DNA from: Collinsella sp. TM09-10AT
Lineage (GTDB): Bacteria > Actinomycetota > Coriobacteriia > Coriobacteriales > Coriobacteriaceae
Assembly (NCBI RefSeq): GCF_003436275.1
Contig: NZ_QSOP01000001.1
Location: 122,392-186,391, forward strand
Length of the DNA: 64,000 nucleotides
Direction: 5' to 3'
Part shown: in pieces, positions 25,857 through 36,651 of the stretch
Numbering within the stretch: position 1 is the stretch's first letter
How the letters are laid out: every line of letters starts with the position of its first letter
The notes under the pieces: model-generated
Databases searched by the model: none
Told to the model about the DNA's origin: nothing
Seen by the model: the letters and a program-made list of their open reading frames with translations, nothing else
Program-made: the position numbers and the translations under genes

Positions 25857-28433
25857 ATGTGCGATTGCACAGATCATAAGGATGAGATCCCTGCCTACGA
25901 CGCGCAGGCCATTGAGTCCAAGTGGATGAAGGCCTGGGAGGACTCCAACCTCTTTGCCGTCGACACCGACGCCAGCAAGCCCAAGAAGTACGTGCTCGAG
26001 ATGTTCCCGTATCCGTCGGGCGACCTGCACATGGGCCACGCGCGCAACTATACCATCGGCGATGCCATGGCCCGTCAGGCCCGCATGCGCGGCTACGATG
26101 TGCTGCACCCCATCGGCTTTGACGCCTTTGGCCTGCCTGCCGAGAACGCCGCCATCAAGCACAACACGCAGGCTGCCGCCTGGACGTATAAGAACATGGA
26201 CCAGGCGCTCGCCACGATGAAGCGCATGGGCTTCTCCTACGATCTGGATCGCATGGTCAAGACCTGCAGCCCCGATTATTACCGTTGGGGTCAGTGGATC
26301 TTTGAGAAGTTGTGGGAAAAGGGCCTGGTTTACCGCAAGAAGAACCCGGTCAACTGGTGCCCCACCTGCAAGACCGTTCTGGCCAACGAACAGGTCACCG
26401 AGGGCAAGTGCTGGCGCTGCGGCACCGAGCCCGAGAAGCGCGACCTGGAGCAGTGGTACTTCAAGATTACCGAGTACTCTCAGGAGCTGCTCGATGACCT
26501 GGAGAAGCTCCCCGGCTGGCCCGAGCGCGTCAAGCAGATGCAGGCCAACTGGATCGGTCGTTCCGAGGGCGCCGAGGTCGACTTTACCCTGTGCGACCAG
26601 GATGGCGAGCCCATCGAGGGCGACGAGGGTAAGATCACCGTCTTCACCACGCGAGCCGACACGCTCTTCGGTGTCTCCTTCTTTGTCCTGGCTCCCGAGT
26701 ACGCGCGTCTGCACGAGCTCGTCGAGGGCACGGAGTACGAGGAGGCCGTGACCAAGATCGTCGAGGACTCCAAGCATATCTCCGCCGTCGAGCGTGCCCA
26801 GGGCACCCTCGAGAAGCACGGTGCCTTTACCGGCCGCTACGTGGTGAACCCGGTCAACGGCGAGAAGGTCCCCGTGTGGGTTGCCGACTACGTTGTTGCC
26901 GACTACGGCACCGGCGCCGTCATGGCCGTTCCCTGCGGCGACCAGCGCGACTTTGAGTTCGCACGCAAGTATGATTTGCCGATCGTGCCGATCATCCTGG
27001 ACGATGACGACCGCGCAGCCGTCGAGGCCAGCGGCGAGACCATCGATACCTTCCATGCCGAGACCGTCGACTGGGATTGCGCCCACGCTGCCGAGGGCAC
27101 GCTCGTCCAGTCCGGCAAGTACACCGGCATGCGCGGCGGCAAGCACTCCGAGGGCGAGGCTGCGATCGTGGCCGACCTCGAGGCCATGGGCTGCGGTCGT
27201 CGCAAGGTCGAGTTCCGTCTGCGCGATTGGCTCATTTCCCGTCAGCGCTATTGGGGCAACCCCATCCCAGCCATCCACTGCGAGCACTGCGGCATCGTCC
27301 CCGTACCCGAGGACCAGCTGCCGGTGACGCTGCCCGAGAACCTGGACCTGGGCGCCGGCGAGACCCTCGCCGAGTGCAAGGAGTTCTACGAGACCACCTG
27401 CCCGGTCTGCGGCCGCCCGGCCAAGCGCGAGACCGATACCATGGACACCTTCACTTGCTCCAGCTGGTATTACCTGCGCTATACCGACCCGCACAACACC
27501 GAGCTGCCTTTCTCCCGCGAGGCCGCCGACCGTTGGATGCCCGTCGATAACTACATCGGTGGCATCGAGCACGCCATTCTGCACCTGCTCTACAGCCGCT
27601 TCTTTACCAAGGCGCTGCGCGACCTGGGCCTGCTGAGTGTGGACGAGCCCTTCACCAACCTGCTGTGCCAGGGCATGGTCAAGGACGAGAACGGCGACAC
27701 CATGTCCAAGTCCAAGGGTAATGTCGTGCCCCCGAGCTCGGTCATCGAGCCCTACGGCGCCGACACCATGCGTTTGGCGATCCTGTTTATCGCCCCGCCC
27801 GAGAAGGATTTCGACTGGGATCCCAAGGCCGTTGAGGGCGCCAACCGCTTCATCAAGCGCGCCTGGCGTATCGTTTGGCAGCTCGTCCAGTCCGGCGACG
27901 CCAACGTTGCCTTCGACAAGTCCGCGCTCGACGAGGTTGCGATGAAGCTCTATCGCGAGCGTCACCGCACCATCGCCAAGTGCACCGAGGACTTCGATCG
28001 CGGCCAGTTCAACACCGCCATCTCGGCCGTCATGGAACTCGTCAATGCCGCGAGTGCCTACCTCAATGCTACTGAGGGCGCTTCCCGTGACAAGGCGATG
28101 TGCTACGGCGTGGCTAAGGATATCGTGAGCGTCCTTGCCCCCATCTGCCCGTTCTGGGCCGACGAGCTGTGGCACGAGGCGCTCGGCTGCGAGGGCAACG
28201 TCTACACCGCCGCCTGGCCCGAGTTCGACCTGGCCGAGTCCGTTGAGGACACGGTGCAGATCGTGGTCCAGGTGCTTGGTAAGGTCCGCGGCCGCGTCGA
28301 GGTGCCCCGCAATGCCTCCAATGAGGAGATGCAGGCTGCCGCCGAGGCCGCCGTCGCCAAGTGGCTCGAGGGCAAGACGGTCGTCAAGGCCATCTGCGTG
28401 CCCGGCAAGCTGGTCAACCTGGTGGTCAAATAG
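25857..28433 (+). CDS. leuS: Leucyl-tRNA synthetase
   Basis: This 858-residue class I synthetase charges tRNA-Leu. The HIGH-type motif is HMGH at residues 58-61 within [14 protein letters not shown], and the KMSKS-type motif is TMSKS near 615-619. Cysteine pairs that can hold zinc occur in NWCPTCKTV with KCWRCG and in HCEHCG with CPVCGRP. The CP1 editing domain is present (about 225-420). The ATG follows AAAGGAG with 6-nt spacing. The length is typical. An extended inverted repeat lies in the leader. Confidence 0.96.
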   Translation: MCDCTDHKDEIPAYDAQAIESKWMKAWEDSNLFAVDTDASKPKKYVLEMFPYPSGDLHMGHARNYTIGDAMARQARMRGYDVLHPIGFDAFGLPAENAAIKHNTQAAAWTYKNMDQALATMKRMGFSYDLDRMVKTCSPDYYRWGQWIFEKLWEKGLVYRKKNPVNWCPTCKTVLANEQVTEGKCWRCGTEPEKRDLEQWYFKITEYSQELLDDLEKLPGWPERVKQMQANWIGRSEGAEVDFTLCDQDGEPIEGDEGKITVFTTRADTLFGVSFFVLAPEYARLHELVEGTEYEEAVTKIVEDSKHISAVERAQGTLEKHGAFTGRYVVNPVNGEKVPVWVADYVVADYGTGAVMAVPCGDQRDFEFARKYDLPIVPIILDDDDRAAVEASGETIDTFHAETVDWDCAHAAEGTLVQSGKYTGMRGGKHSEGEAAIVADLEAMGCGRRKVEFRLRDWLISRQRYWGNPIPAIHCEHCGIVPVPEDQLPVTLPENLDLGAGETLAECKEFYETTCPVCGRPAKRETDTMDTFTCSSWYYLRYTDPHNTELPFSREAADRWMPVDNYIGGIEHAILHLLYSRFFTKALRDLGLLSVDEPFTNLLCQGMVKDENGDTMSKSKGNVVPPSSVIEPYGADTMRLAILFIAPPEKDFDWDPKAVEGANRFIKRAWRIVWQLVQSGDANVAFDKSALDEVAMKLYRERHRTIAKCTEDFDRGQFNTAISAVMELVNAASAYLNATEGASRDKAMCYGVAKDIVSVLAPICPFWADELWHEALGCEGNVYTAAWPEFDLAESVEDTVQIVVQVLGKVRGRVEVPRNASNEEMQAAAEAAVAKWLEGKTVVKAICVPGKLVNLVVK

Positions 28434-28460
28434 GCTCTGCGTGTAAAGCTGACATGCAAT

Positions 28461-28500
28461 AAACGAGGGACGGTCCGGTTGGGTCGTCCCTCGTTTTGTT
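28461..28500 (+). terminator. Intrinsic terminator of leuS
   Basis: Perfect 12-bp arms aaacgagggacg (28461-28472) and cgtccctcgttt (28485-28496) are followed by TTGTTTTG. Confidence 0.85.
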
Positions 28501-28584
28501 TTGCCTGCCCAAAGCGCCCGCGGTCAATTGTTCTATTCTTGTGGAGAACCTGTGCGCACGCTGACCTGCAGATTCGTACGGTGC

Positions 28585-28613
28585 TTGCACGTTTCCGCAG
28601 CTATTGGTATAGT
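28585..28613 (+). promoter_or_regulatory. Promoter of the rimP-nusA-infB operon
   Basis: TTGCAC (28585-28590) and TATAGT (28608-28613) are separated by exactly 17 nt. They lie about 80 nt before the rimP start, leaving a leader that contains a terminator-like hairpin. Confidence 0.65.
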
Positions 28614-28640
28614 TTGCTTGCAAATGAAGTTGTAATTGAA

Positions 28641-28671
28641 AGAAGTGGGGTTTCGGCCCCGCTTCTTTTTT
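28641..28671 (+). terminator. Attenuator-like hairpin in the rimP leader
   Basis: Arms agaagtgggg (28641-28650) and ccccgcttct (28657-28666) pair with one G-T wobble and are followed by a T-run to 28671, 20 nt before the rimP start. Because it lies between the operon promoter and the first gene, read-through must be allowed, which suggests attenuation. NusA, encoded in the operon, is a plausible autoregulator, but that is inference. Confidence 0.6.
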
Positions 28672-28691
28672 GTATGGATGGAGGTGCCGCA

Positions 28692-29186
28692 ATGGTCAAG
28701 ACCAAGACCGAGCAGGCGATCATCGACGCGCTCGAGGCCGTCGCTCCCCAGCACGATGTCGACATCGTCGACGTCGAGCTCGTGGGCGCCACCAAGGCCC
28801 CCTGCGTGCGCGTGCGTATCGAGGGTGCTGAGGGTCAGAGCCTGTCGCTCAACGACGTCACGGCCAACACCAAATGGGTCGGCGATGTAATCGAGGAGCT
28901 CGACCCCATCTCTTCGAGCTATACACTCGAGGTGTCGAGCCCGGGCATGGCGCGCCCGCTGCGCCGTCCGCGCGACTTTGCCCGCTTTGTGGGCGAGAAT
29001 TGTGAGCTCACCTCCACCGCCACCGAGGGCCGTCGCAAGTACGCCGGCAAGATTGCCGCTGCGACCGAGACCGACGTGACCCTCGAGCTCGAGGACGGCG
29101 AGTCCGTCACCCTCGATTTCTCTGATGTTAAAAAGTGCAAGTTGAAGCCCACCTATGACTTCAAGCCCGCGAAGGAAGGAAAGTAA
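28692..29186 (+). CDS. rimP: Ribosome maturation factor RimP
   Basis: This 164-residue protein is needed for 30S subunit maturation. The start at 28692 follows GGAGG, while the longer open frame upstream overlaps the attenuator. It contains VDVELVGATKAPCVRVRI (N-terminal domain), LEVSSPGMARPLRRPRDFARFVG (about residues 84-106, the family hallmark) and a C-terminal SH3-like domain with VTLELEDGE. It is first in the rimP-nusA-infB operon and 1 nt before nusA. Confidence 0.92.
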   Translation: MVKTKTEQAIIDALEAVAPQHDVDIVDVELVGATKAPCVRVRIEGAEGQSLSLNDVTANTKWVGDVIEELDPISSSYTLEVSSPGMARPLRRPRDFARFVGENCELTSTATEGRRKYAGKIAAATETDVTLELEDGESVTLDFSDVKKCKLKPTYDFKPAKEGK

Positions 29187-29187
29187 G

Positions 29188-30435
29188 ATGGCAGCATCCG
29201 ACATGATGTCCGCCCTGATGGAGCTTTGCCAGGAGAAGCACATCGACCAGCTCTACCTGATCGACCGCCTGGAGCAGTCGCTCGCCAAGAGCTATGCCGA
29301 GATCCTGCATCTTGAGTGGGGCGCCAAGGTGACCATCGACCGCACCACCGGCAAGATCTACGTCTACCGCCTGGAGCCGATCGACGATTCCATGGACGAG
29401 GAGGGCAACTTCACCGAGTTCGAGGAGATCGACGTCACCCCCAAGAACACGAGCCGCATCGCTGCCCAGCACGCCAAGGCCGAGATCAACGCCATCGTGC
29501 GCAACTCCGCCCGCGAGCAGATCTACGAGGAGTTCTCCGGCCGCATCGGTGACCTCATCAGCGGTACCGTGCTGCAATCCACGCCCGACTTCACGATCGT
29601 CAAGATTCGCGAGGGCGTCGAGGCCGAGCTGCCGCACTTCGATCAGCGCCGTTACGAGAACGAGCGCAACGAGCGCCCGATGGGCGAGCGTTACCTGCAC
29701 AACCAGCACATCAAGGCCGTGATCATCGACGTTCGCGACCCCAACTCCAACCTGCAGCCGGTTCGTGGCGAGCACAGCCGTCCACCGATTGTCATCTCCC
29801 GTACCCACCCCGAGCTCATGCGTCGTCTGTTTGAGCAGGAGGTGCCCGAGATCTATGAGGGCACCGTCCAGATCAAGTCGATCGCCCGCGAGCCCGGCCA
29901 GCGTTCCAAGGTCGCCGTCCACTCGCTCGACGACCGTCTGGATCCCGTGGGCGCCTGCGTCGGCCCCAAGGGCAGCCGTGTTCGCGCTGTCGTGGGCGAG
30001 CTCCGTGGCGAGCGCGTCGACGTCATCCTGTGGGATGCCGATCCTGCCGTCTACGTTGCCAACGCCCTGTCGCCTGCCAAGGTCACCCGCGTCCTCATCG
30101 ACGAGGAGAAGGCCTACGCCGGCGTCATCGTGCCCGATGACCAGCTGTCCCTCGCCATCGGCAAGGAGGGCCAGAACGCCCGCCTCGCTGCGCGCCTGAC
30201 CGGCTGGCACATCGACATCAAGTCCGAGACGCTTGCCGCCGACATCCTCAAGAACGTTCCCGTTCACGAGGAGCCCGCCGCCGACCTGATCGGTGACGAG
30301 GAGGACGAGGACGTCCGTCGCTGCGAGTACGTGTCCGAGGACGGCATCCAGTGCCGCAACCAGGCCCGTCCCGGCTCCCGTTTCTGCGGTGTCCACGACA
30401 CCGACGCCTTCGATGATGCGGAGGACCTGATCTAG
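29188..30435 (+). CDS. nusA: Transcription termination/antitermination factor NusA with zinc-finger-like tail
   Basis: This 415-residue protein binds RNA polymerase and nascent RNA. In order it has the N-terminal polymerase-binding domain (1-125), an S1 domain (about 130-200, [13 protein letters not shown]), and two KH domains (about 225-370, with [16 protein letters not shown] and [19 protein letters not shown]). The end carries a cysteine/histidine pattern C-x9-C-x10-C-x2-H ([10 protein letters not shown] to FCGVH), which looks like a small zinc site and is not part of E. coli NusA. The ylxR gene that usually follows nusA is missing. The start has GAAGGAAAG upstream. Confidence 0.94.
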   Translation: MAASDMMSALMELCQEKHIDQLYLIDRLEQSLAKSYAEILHLEWGAKVTIDRTTGKIYVYRLEPIDDSMDEEGNFTEFEEIDVTPKNTSRIAAQHAKAEINAIVRNSAREQIYEEFSGRIGDLISGTVLQSTPDFTIVKIREGVEAELPHFDQRRYENERNERPMGERYLHNQHIKAVIIDVRDPNSNLQPVRGEHSRPPIVISRTHPELMRRLFEQEVPEIYEGTVQIKSIAREPGQRSKVAVHSLDDRLDPVGACVGPKGSRVRAVVGELRGERVDVILWDADPAVYVANALSPAKVTRVLIDEEKAYAGVIVPDDQLSLAIGKEGQNARLAARLTGWHIDIKSETLAADILKNVPVHEEPAADLIGDEEDEDVRRCEYVSEDGIQCRNQARPGSRFCGVHDTDAFDDAEDLI

Positions 30436-30526
30436 CGCGCGGTCGCGCCGGGCAGGTCCCGGCGCATCTCCCACGCTCGTTCAGTCTCTAGGCACCCAAG
30501 GTGCCAGAAAGGGTAGGTGAAGTCAT

Positions 30527-33241
30527 ATGGCAAAAGTCCGTGTGTCCACCCTGGCCAAAGAGTTCGGCATGACCTCTAAGGAACTGATGGGTCATCTCGC
30601 CGATATGAAGATTCCCGCTAAGTCCGCTTCCTCCACCTTGGAGGATGCCTACGTTGCCATGGTCCGCAAGCAGCTCGCCTCGGTGATCGAGGCCCGCGCT
30701 CAGGAAGTCGAGGCCGCCAAGCAGGCCGAGGAGCAGGCAGCTGCCGCCGAGGAGGCCGCCCGCGCCGCCGAGGCCGAGCGCGAGCGCATCGCCGCCGAGA
30801 AGGCACGCGAGGAGGAGCGCCGCCAGTTTGCCGCAGCCCAGGCTGCCGAGGAGGCCGCCCGCGCCGAGGCCGAGGCCAAGAAGAAGGCCGAGCAGGAGCG
30901 CCTTGCTCGCGAGAAGGAGGAGGCTGCCCGCGAGGCCCAGCGCCGCGCCGTTCCCGCTTCCGATTCCGGTTCGCGCTTCCGTTCGCTGCTCGACCAGATC
31001 GCCGCACAGGAGACCGTGCTCAAGGAGAAGAAGGACGCCGAGGACAAGGCCAAGGCCGAGCGCGCCGCCGAGCGTGGTAACCGTCGTGGCGGCAACAACG
31101 ACCGCCGCGGTGGCCGTCGTAACGATCGCAGTGCTTCCGACAACAACTCCGAGCGCAACGCCTCCGAGAGCCGTCCGCACAGCCATCGCACCAACGCCAG
31201 CAACAACGTCGCTGCTGGCATGGACTTCCCCAACCCCGATAAGCAGGGCAAGGGCAAGAAGCGCAAGGGCGGTCACAACAATGAAGAGGACCACTATAGC
31301 CGCATGGCTCGCGAGGCCGAGGAGTACAGCCGCGAGAAGGTGCTCGAGGAGGCTCGTGCTGCCGTCGAGGAGGCCTCTCGCGAGTCCACCGGTCGCCGCA
31401 AGAAGCGCAAGGAGAAGCGCGAGCGCGAGGCTGCCAAGGCTCAGGAGGAGCGCAAGATAGAGGAGGCGCTGGCCCAGGGCGTGAACCCCGAGGAGCTCGA
31501 TGCCATCAAGGTCTCCCAGGGCGTTACCGTCCAGGAGCTCGCCGAGGCCCTCGACGTTCCGGCCAACGACATCATCAAGCGCCTGTTCCTGCTGGGTACG
31601 CCGCTCACCATGACGCAGTCCATGTCCGACGACCTCGTCGAGCTCGTTGCCGACGACCTGGGCCGTCAGATCAAGATCATCACCCCCGAGGAGGAGAACA
31701 CCTTCTCGTTCTACGACGATCCCGCCGACCTTAAACCGCGCGCCCCGGTCGTCACCGTCATGGGCCACGTCGACCACGGCAAGACGAGCCTCCTCGACGC
31801 CATCCGTCACACCGGTGTCGCTGCCGGCGAGGCGGGCGGCATTACCCAGGCAATCGGCGCTTCGCAGGTTATGATCAACGACCGCAAGATCACCTTCATC
31901 GATACCCCGGGTCACGCCACCTTTACGGCCATGCGTGCCCGTGGTGCCAAGGTGACCGATATCGTCATTCTAATCGTGGCTGCCGACGACGGCGTCATGC
32001 CCCAGACTGTCGAGTCGATTAACCACGCCAAGGCCGCCGGCGTACCCATCGTCGTCGCCGTCAACAAGATCGATAAGCCGGGTGCCAACCCCGACCGCGT
32101 GCGCCAGGAGCTCACCGAGTACGGTGTCATCCCCGAGGAGTGGGGCGGACAGAACATGTTCGTCAACATCTCGGCGAAGCAGAAGATTGGTATCGACGAC
32201 CTTCTGGAGACCGTGCTGCTCCAGGCAGACGTGCTCGAGCTCAAGGCCAACCCGGACACCTTTGCCTCCGGCAACGTCCTCGAGGCCAAGCTCGACAAGG
32301 GCCGCGGCTCGGTCGCTACCGTGCTCGTGACCCGCGGTACCCTGCACGTGGGCGATACGCTGGTCGCTGGCCTTACCTACGGCCGCGTTCGCGCCATGCT
32401 CGACCCCAAGGGTCGCGCCGTCACCGAGGCTGGTCCCTCCGACGCTGTCGAGATCCTGGGCCTGCAGTCCGTGCCCAACGCCGGTGACGAGTTCCGCGTG
32501 TTCGAGGACGAGCGCGAGGCTCGCGCCCTGGCCGACGAGCGTTCGCTCAAGGCCCGCATCGAGGAGCAGAGCCGCGTGAAGCATGTGACGCTCGAGAACC
32601 TCTTCGAGACCATCGCCGACGCCGAGGTCAAGGAGCTCAACCTGATCATCAAGGCCGACGTCCAGGGTTCTATCGAGGCCCTTCAGGACTCCCTCGACAA
32701 GATGGACCAGTCCGAGGTGCGCATCAACACGATCCACTCCGCCGTTGGCGCCATCAACGAGACCGACGTCGTTCTGGCCGACGCCTCCAACGCCATCATC
32801 ATCGGCTTTGGCGTCCGTCCCGACGGCAAGGCCCGCTCCGCCGCCGAGCGCGAGGGCGTCGAGATCCGTTGCTACGACGTCATCTACAAGTGCCTCGAGG
32901 ACCTCGACGCAGCCCGTATCGGCATGCTCAAGCCCACCGAGGTCGAGGTTTCCACGGGTACCGCGACCGTTCTGGACACCTTCAAGGTGCCCAAGGTCGG
33001 TATCGCCGCCGGTGTCCGCGTCGAAGAGGGCGAGATCGCCGCGACCGATTCCGTGCGCCTGGTGCGCGACGGCATCGTGGTCTTCAACGGTAAAATCGCC
33101 TCGATGCGCCACTACAAGGACGAGGCCAAGAGCCTCAAGAGCGGCTCCGAGGGCGGTATTGGCCTGGAGAACTTCCAGGACATCAAGCCTGGCGACACCA
33201 TTGAGGGCTACCGCATCGACCAGGTTGCCCGTACCGAGTAG
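30527..33241 (+). CDS. infB: Translation initiation factor IF-2
   Basis: This 904-residue GTPase places initiator tRNA on the 30S subunit. It starts with an IF2N domain ([15 protein letters not shown]). A long Ala/Glu/Lys-rich and Arg/Asn-rich linker follows (about residues 55-310), then a second IF2N-like region. The G domain has GHVDHGKT near residue 412, DTPGH and NKID. Domains II-IV follow. The length is typical for high-GC actinobacteria. A 91-nt spacer separates it from nusA, and rbfA follows after 11 nt. Confidence 0.96.
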   Translation: MAKVRVSTLAKEFGMTSKELMGHLADMKIPAKSASSTLEDAYVAMVRKQLASVIEARAQEVEAAKQAEEQAAAAEEAARAAEAERERIAAEKAREEERRQFAAAQAAEEAARAEAEAKKKAEQERLAREKEEAAREAQRRAVPASDSGSRFRSLLDQIAAQETVLKEKKDAEDKAKAERAAERGNRRGGNNDRRGGRRNDRSASDNNSERNASESRPHSHRTNASNNVAAGMDFPNPDKQGKGKKRKGGHNNEEDHYSRMAREAEEYSREKVLEEARAAVEEASRESTGRRKKRKEKREREAAKAQEERKIEEALAQGVNPEELDAIKVSQGVTVQELAEALDVPANDIIKRLFLLGTPLTMTQSMSDDLVELVADDLGRQIKIITPEEENTFSFYDDPADLKPRAPVVTVMGHVDHGKTSLLDAIRHTGVAAGEAGGITQAIGASQVMINDRKITFIDTPGHATFTAMRARGAKVTDIVILIVAADDGVMPQTVESINHAKAAGVPIVVAVNKIDKPGANPDRVRQELTEYGVIPEEWGGQNMFVNISAKQKIGIDDLLETVLLQADVLELKANPDTFASGNVLEAKLDKGRGSVATVLVTRGTLHVGDTLVAGLTYGRVRAMLDPKGRAVTEAGPSDAVEILGLQSVPNAGDEFRVFEDEREARALADERSLKARIEEQSRVKHVTLENLFETIADAEVKELNLIIKADVQGSIEALQDSLDKMDQSEVRINTIHSAVGAINETDVVLADASNAIIIGFGVRPDGKARSAAEREGVEIRCYDVIYKCLEDLDAARIGMLKPTEVEVSTGTATVLDTFKVPKVGIAAGVRVEEGEIAATDSVRLVRDGIVVFNGKIASMRHYKDEAKSLKSGSEGGIGLENFQDIKPGDTIEGYRIDQVARTE

Positions 33242-33252
33242 GGGGTAGCGCT

Positions 33253-33663
33253 ATGAAGCAAACGCAGGCAACCCGCCGTTTGGGCGAGCAGCTTCGCGAG
33301 AAGCTCGGTTATATCCTGCTCTTTGAGGTTTCCGATCCGCGTCTCGACCTGGTCACCCTGACCGCGGTCGAGGTCGCGGTGGACCGTTCGTTCGCGCGTG
33401 TGTATGTGTCGTGCGACGCGAGCCGCTACGACGAGGTCATGGAGGCGCTCGCCAGCGCCAAGGGCCGCATCCGTAGCCTGCTGGCCCGCTCGCTCGATTG
33501 GCGCGTCACGCCCGAGCTCGATTTTCGCATCGATCGCTCGACCGATGAGGCCGAGCGCATCACGCGTGCGCTGGAAAACGTTCCCGCCACGCTTGCGATC
33601 GAAAAGGACGAGGACGGCTATCCAATTGCGGATGCCGCCCAGGAGGCAGCTTTAGATGAGTAA
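33253..33663 (+). CDS. rbfA: Ribosome-binding factor A
   Basis: This 136-residue KH-fold protein acts in 16S rRNA 5' processing and cold adaptation. It contains RRLGEQLREKLGYILLFEVSDPRL at the start (long motif, about residues 8-31), DRSFARVYVS and VTPELDFRIDRSTDEAERI, all typical. Order after infB is standard. Its stop overlaps the start of the DHH gene by 8 nt. Confidence 0.93.
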   Translation: MKQTQATRRLGEQLREKLGYILLFEVSDPRLDLVTLTAVEVAVDRSFARVYVSCDASRYDEVMEALASAKGRIRSLLARSLDWRVTPELDFRIDRSTDEAERITRALENVPATLAIEKDEDGYPIADAAQEAALDE

Positions 33664-34699
33664 TTCCGCCGACCTTGCATCGTGCGAGTCTGCAGATATT
33701 CAGCGACGCATCCTTGAGCTCATCGAGGGTGCGTCCTCCATTGCGATTTCGGGACATACGTCTCCCGATGGCGACGCCCTGGGCTCCGTGCTGGGCCTGG
33801 GCCTCTCGCTTAGGAAGTTCTTTCCCAACAAGGACATTGCCCTGCTGCTGGCAGACGATGACCCGGTTCCGCGCATCTACCGCTTTATGGAGGGCGCCGA
33901 CCGTCTGGTGCCGGCATCTGCGTATACCGGCAATCCGGACCTGTTCATCTCGGTGGACGTGCCGGTCGTCGAGCGTCTGAACAACTCCGCCGAGGTGCTC
34001 CGCCGCTCGTCGCATGTGGTGTGCTTCGATCACCACCCGGCGCGCGAGGAATTTGCCGAGCTGAGCCTGAGGTGCGTCGATGCCGCGGCCTGTGCCATGA
34101 TCATCGACCGCTTTTTGGACAATTGCGGCATTGTGGCTCGCGATGGTGTCGCGACCTGCCTGTTGTGCGGCCTGGTGACCGATACCGGTCGTTTTCAGTA
34201 TCAAAACGCCGATGCCGCTGCGTTTCACGCCGCCTCGCGCCTGGTCGCGCACGGTGCCGATCCGGCGCGCGTTGCGCTCGAGGTCTACCAGAGCATGCGC
34301 GTAGAGTTCTTGCATCTCAAGTCCATCGTTATGGGGCGCATCAAGACAGTGGCGCACGGTCGCGTGGCATATAGCTATGCGTACCAGAGCGACCTCGAGG
34401 CCTGCGGCGTTACTTCGGACGAGTGCGACGGCTTGGTCGATGTGGTGCGTTCGGTGATGGGTGTGGAGGTCTGCCTGTTCCTGAAGGGCATTGAGGGCGA
34501 TACCAAGGTACGCGGCAACCTGCGCTCCAAGGGCGACCTCAATGTTTCCGAGATCGCTGCTGCTTTTGGCGGTGGCGGGCATCCCGCGGCCGCTGGTTTC
34601 TCTAACAACGGAACGATTCTCGAGACGCTCACCGCGGCACTCCCCATGCTGGCCGAGCTGGTAGGGGAGGATCCCGCTTCGGTGACCGTCGAGCTCTAA
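33656..34699 (+). CDS. DHH/DHHA1 phosphoesterase, NrnA-like oligoribonuclease/pAp phosphatase
   Basis: This 347-residue protein has the DHH domain motifs SGHTSPDGDALGSVLG (residues about 31-46), SVDVPVVERL and VCFDHHP, and the DHHA1 domain motif GGGHPAAAGF near the C-terminus. These are the manganese-binding signatures of NrnA-type enzymes, which degrade short RNAs (nanoRNA) and can dephosphorylate pAp. c-di-AMP-derived pApA is another possible substrate. Its place between rbfA and truB is conserved in Gram-positive bacteria. Confidence 0.9.
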   Translation: MSNSADLASCESADIQRRILELIEGASSIAISGHTSPDGDALGSVLGLGLSLRKFFPNKDIALLLADDDPVPRIYRFMEGADRLVPASAYTGNPDLFISVDVPVVERLNNSAEVLRRSSHVVCFDHHPAREEFAELSLRCVDAAACAMIIDRFLDNCGIVARDGVATCLLCGLVTDTGRFQYQNADAAAFHAASRLVAHGADPARVALEVYQSMRVEFLHLKSIVMGRIKTVAHGRVAYSYAYQSDLEACGVTSDECDGLVDVVRSVMGVEVCLFLKGIEGDTKVRGNLRSKGDLNVSEIAAAFGGGGHPAAAGFSNNGTILETLTAALPMLAELVGEDPASVTVEL

Positions 34700-34714
34700 C
34701 ATTTTGGATGGTAC

Positions 34715-35647
34715 ATGGCTCGTCGTACGCCTTCTCAATTGAATATGCTGCTCGCCGTCGATAAGCCGGTGGGCTGTACGTCCCACGATGTGGTATCGCA
34801 GTGCCGACGCGCCCTCCATGAGCGACGCGTCGGCCATGCCGGTACGCTCGACCCCATGGCCTCGGGTGTCATGGTGGTGGGCGTGGGCCAGGCGACCCGT
34901 CTGCTGGGCATGCTAACCCTCGATACCAAAAGTTATGTCGCCGACATTTCGTTTGGCGTCGAGACCAATACCGATGACGCGGAGGGCGAGGCCGTCCGCA
35001 CAGTGCCCGTTGCCCCCGAGCTGCGCGATCTTGCTTACGCCCGTGAGCAGCTGGCCGCTATGCTTGGCCCGCAGATGCAGGTGCCGCCAGCGTTTTCGGC
35101 CATTTCGGTCAATGGCGTTCGCGCCTATAAGAGTGCTCGCGAGGGCAATGCGGTTGAGTTGCCCCCGCGCCCCGTCGAGGTCTATGCCGCCGACCTGATC
35201 GCCGTGGGCGGCGAGGGCGATGCGTGCGTCTGGACCGTGGCGTTTTCGGTAAGCAAGGGCACCTACATTCGCGCGCTTGCTCGCGATCTGGGTCGCGCCT
35301 GCGATAGTGCTGCGCATATTTCCGCGCTGCGCCGTACGGCCTCCGGCGTGGTTTCCATTGGCGCCTGTCATGCGGTCGAGGAACTTTCTCCCGAGTCTGC
35401 GGCCGGCTTCGCCTTGGATCCCATCGCCGCCCTTGGTGCCGCGCGTGTCGATTTGCCGGGTAATCTTGCAGACGACCTGCTTTGTGGTCGCCGCATTCCC
35501 GTTGAACGCGCGCTTGCGGACTTCGATACGGTGAAGGCACCGTTCGCGCTCGTGCTCGATGGGGGGCTCAAGGCGCTCGCCCGTATCGAGGGCGGCCGCT
35601 TTGTGATGGAGCACGTCTTTCCGCAGGCGATCGGCGGTGTTCGATGA
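34715..35647 (+). CDS. truB: tRNA pseudouridine-55 synthase
   Basis: This 310-residue enzyme makes pseudouridine 55 in the tRNA T-loop. It has NMLLAVDKPVGCTSHDVV at the start and the catalytic Asp in VGHAGTLDPMASG near residue 47. The later KGTYIRALARDLG motif is also present. The C-terminal part is longer than minimal TruB, as is usual in actinobacteria. The stop overlaps the ribF start by 4 nt (ATGATG region). Confidence 0.94.
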   Translation: MARRTPSQLNMLLAVDKPVGCTSHDVVSQCRRALHERRVGHAGTLDPMASGVMVVGVGQATRLLGMLTLDTKSYVADISFGVETNTDDAEGEAVRTVPVAPELRDLAYAREQLAAMLGPQMQVPPAFSAISVNGVRAYKSAREGNAVELPPRPVEVYAADLIAVGGEGDACVWTVAFSVSKGTYIRALARDLGRACDSAAHISALRRTASGVVSIGACHAVEELSPESAAGFALDPIAALGAARVDLPGNLADDLLCGRRIPVERALADFDTVKAPFALVLDGGLKALARIEGGRFVMEHVFPQAIGGVR

Positions 35648-36651
35648 TGCTGGCGCCCCACGAGCTCGCGCGTATCTTTTTCGCGGGTGAGTTGGATGAG
35701 GCCCGTATCGTCTCTGCCGATGCATTTGATGGGTGCGAGTTCTTGGGTGCCGCGTCGATCGCCATTGGCGTGTTTGATGGCGTGCATCGTGGGCACCAAG
35801 AGCTCATTGCGGCGCTTGTCCGTGACGCCCGTGCCCATGGCTGTAAGGCGGTCGTGGTCACTTTCGATCCCGATCCGGACGTTGTGGTGAGTCCTTCGCC
35901 CGCTCAAAAATTGATGACGACGTCCGACCGTCTACATGCCTTGGCTCAGACCGGGGTCGATGCGGTGGTGGCCGTTCCCTTTACGCCTGAGGTTGCGGCA
36001 CTCGACCATGTCGGTTTTCTCGCACTGCTGTCACGCGTGGTCGACATTCGTTCGATTCGCGTTGGCAGCGACTTTAGGCTGGGTCGTGGCGGTGCTTCTG
36101 GTGTTGACGAGATGCGCACCTGGGGTGCCAAGCGCGGCGTTGACGTATACGGGCACGACTTGCTTTGCGAGGGCGGTGAGGCCATTTGCGCCACCCGCAT
36201 TCGTCATGAGCTGGGACAGGGCCATGTGGAGCTTGCTGCTGAGTTACTCGGCCGCCCGTATATGGTGCGCGGCGGTGTTATTCGCGGCCGTCACGAGGGT
36301 TCTGGCATGGGCTTTCCCACGGCAAACCTACATGTTCCCGACGGCATTCAGGTGCCTGCCGATGGCGTGTATGAGGGCCTGGTGCTGGTCAACGACATCG
36401 TGTGGCCCGCTGCCGTCAACGTCGGACTGCCGCCGACGTATGCCGACGATGCGGCTTCTGCGCATCTCGAGGCTAACTTAATTGGTTATACGGGCGACCT
36501 GTACGGCGCTTCCGTTTCGCTGGCGTTTACGCGCTGGCTGCGTCCGTCGCGCGTGTTCGATTCGCTGGATGAGTTGATCTCGACCGTCGAGGGTAATATC
36601 GAGGATATTCGTCACAACTTGGGCGAGCAGGGGGTGAGTATCCGTGATTAG
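35644..36651 (+). CDS. ribF: Bifunctional riboflavin kinase/FAD synthetase
   Basis: This 335-residue enzyme converts riboflavin to FMN and then FAD. The N-terminal FMN adenylyltransferase has AIGVFDGVHRGHQELI (about residues 39-54) and the RVGSDFRLGRGG motif. The C-terminal kinase has GSGMGFPTANL and VNVGLPPTY. It overlaps truB and, by 8 nt, dnaG. Confidence 0.94.
   Translation: MMLAPHELARIFFAGELDEARIVSADAFDGCEFLGAASIAIGVFDGVHRGHQELIAALVRDARAHGCKAVVVTFDPDPDVVVSPSPAQKLMTTSDRLHALAQTGVDAVVAVPFTPEVAALDHVGFLALLSRVVDIRSIRVGSDFRLGRGGASGVDEMRTWGAKRGVDVYGHDLLCEGGEAICATRIRHELGQGHVELAAELLGRPYMVRGGVIRGRHEGSGMGFPTANLHVPDGIQVPADGVYEGLVLVNDIVWPAAVNVGLPPTYADDAASAHLEANLIGYTGDLYGASVSLAFTRWLRPSRVFDSLDELISTVEGNIEDIRHNLGEQGVSIRD

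Noticed and set aside
25836..28175. 779-residue minus-strand open frame opposite leuS
   Set aside because: Antisense shadow of leuS, made of Gly/Leu/Val-rich filler.
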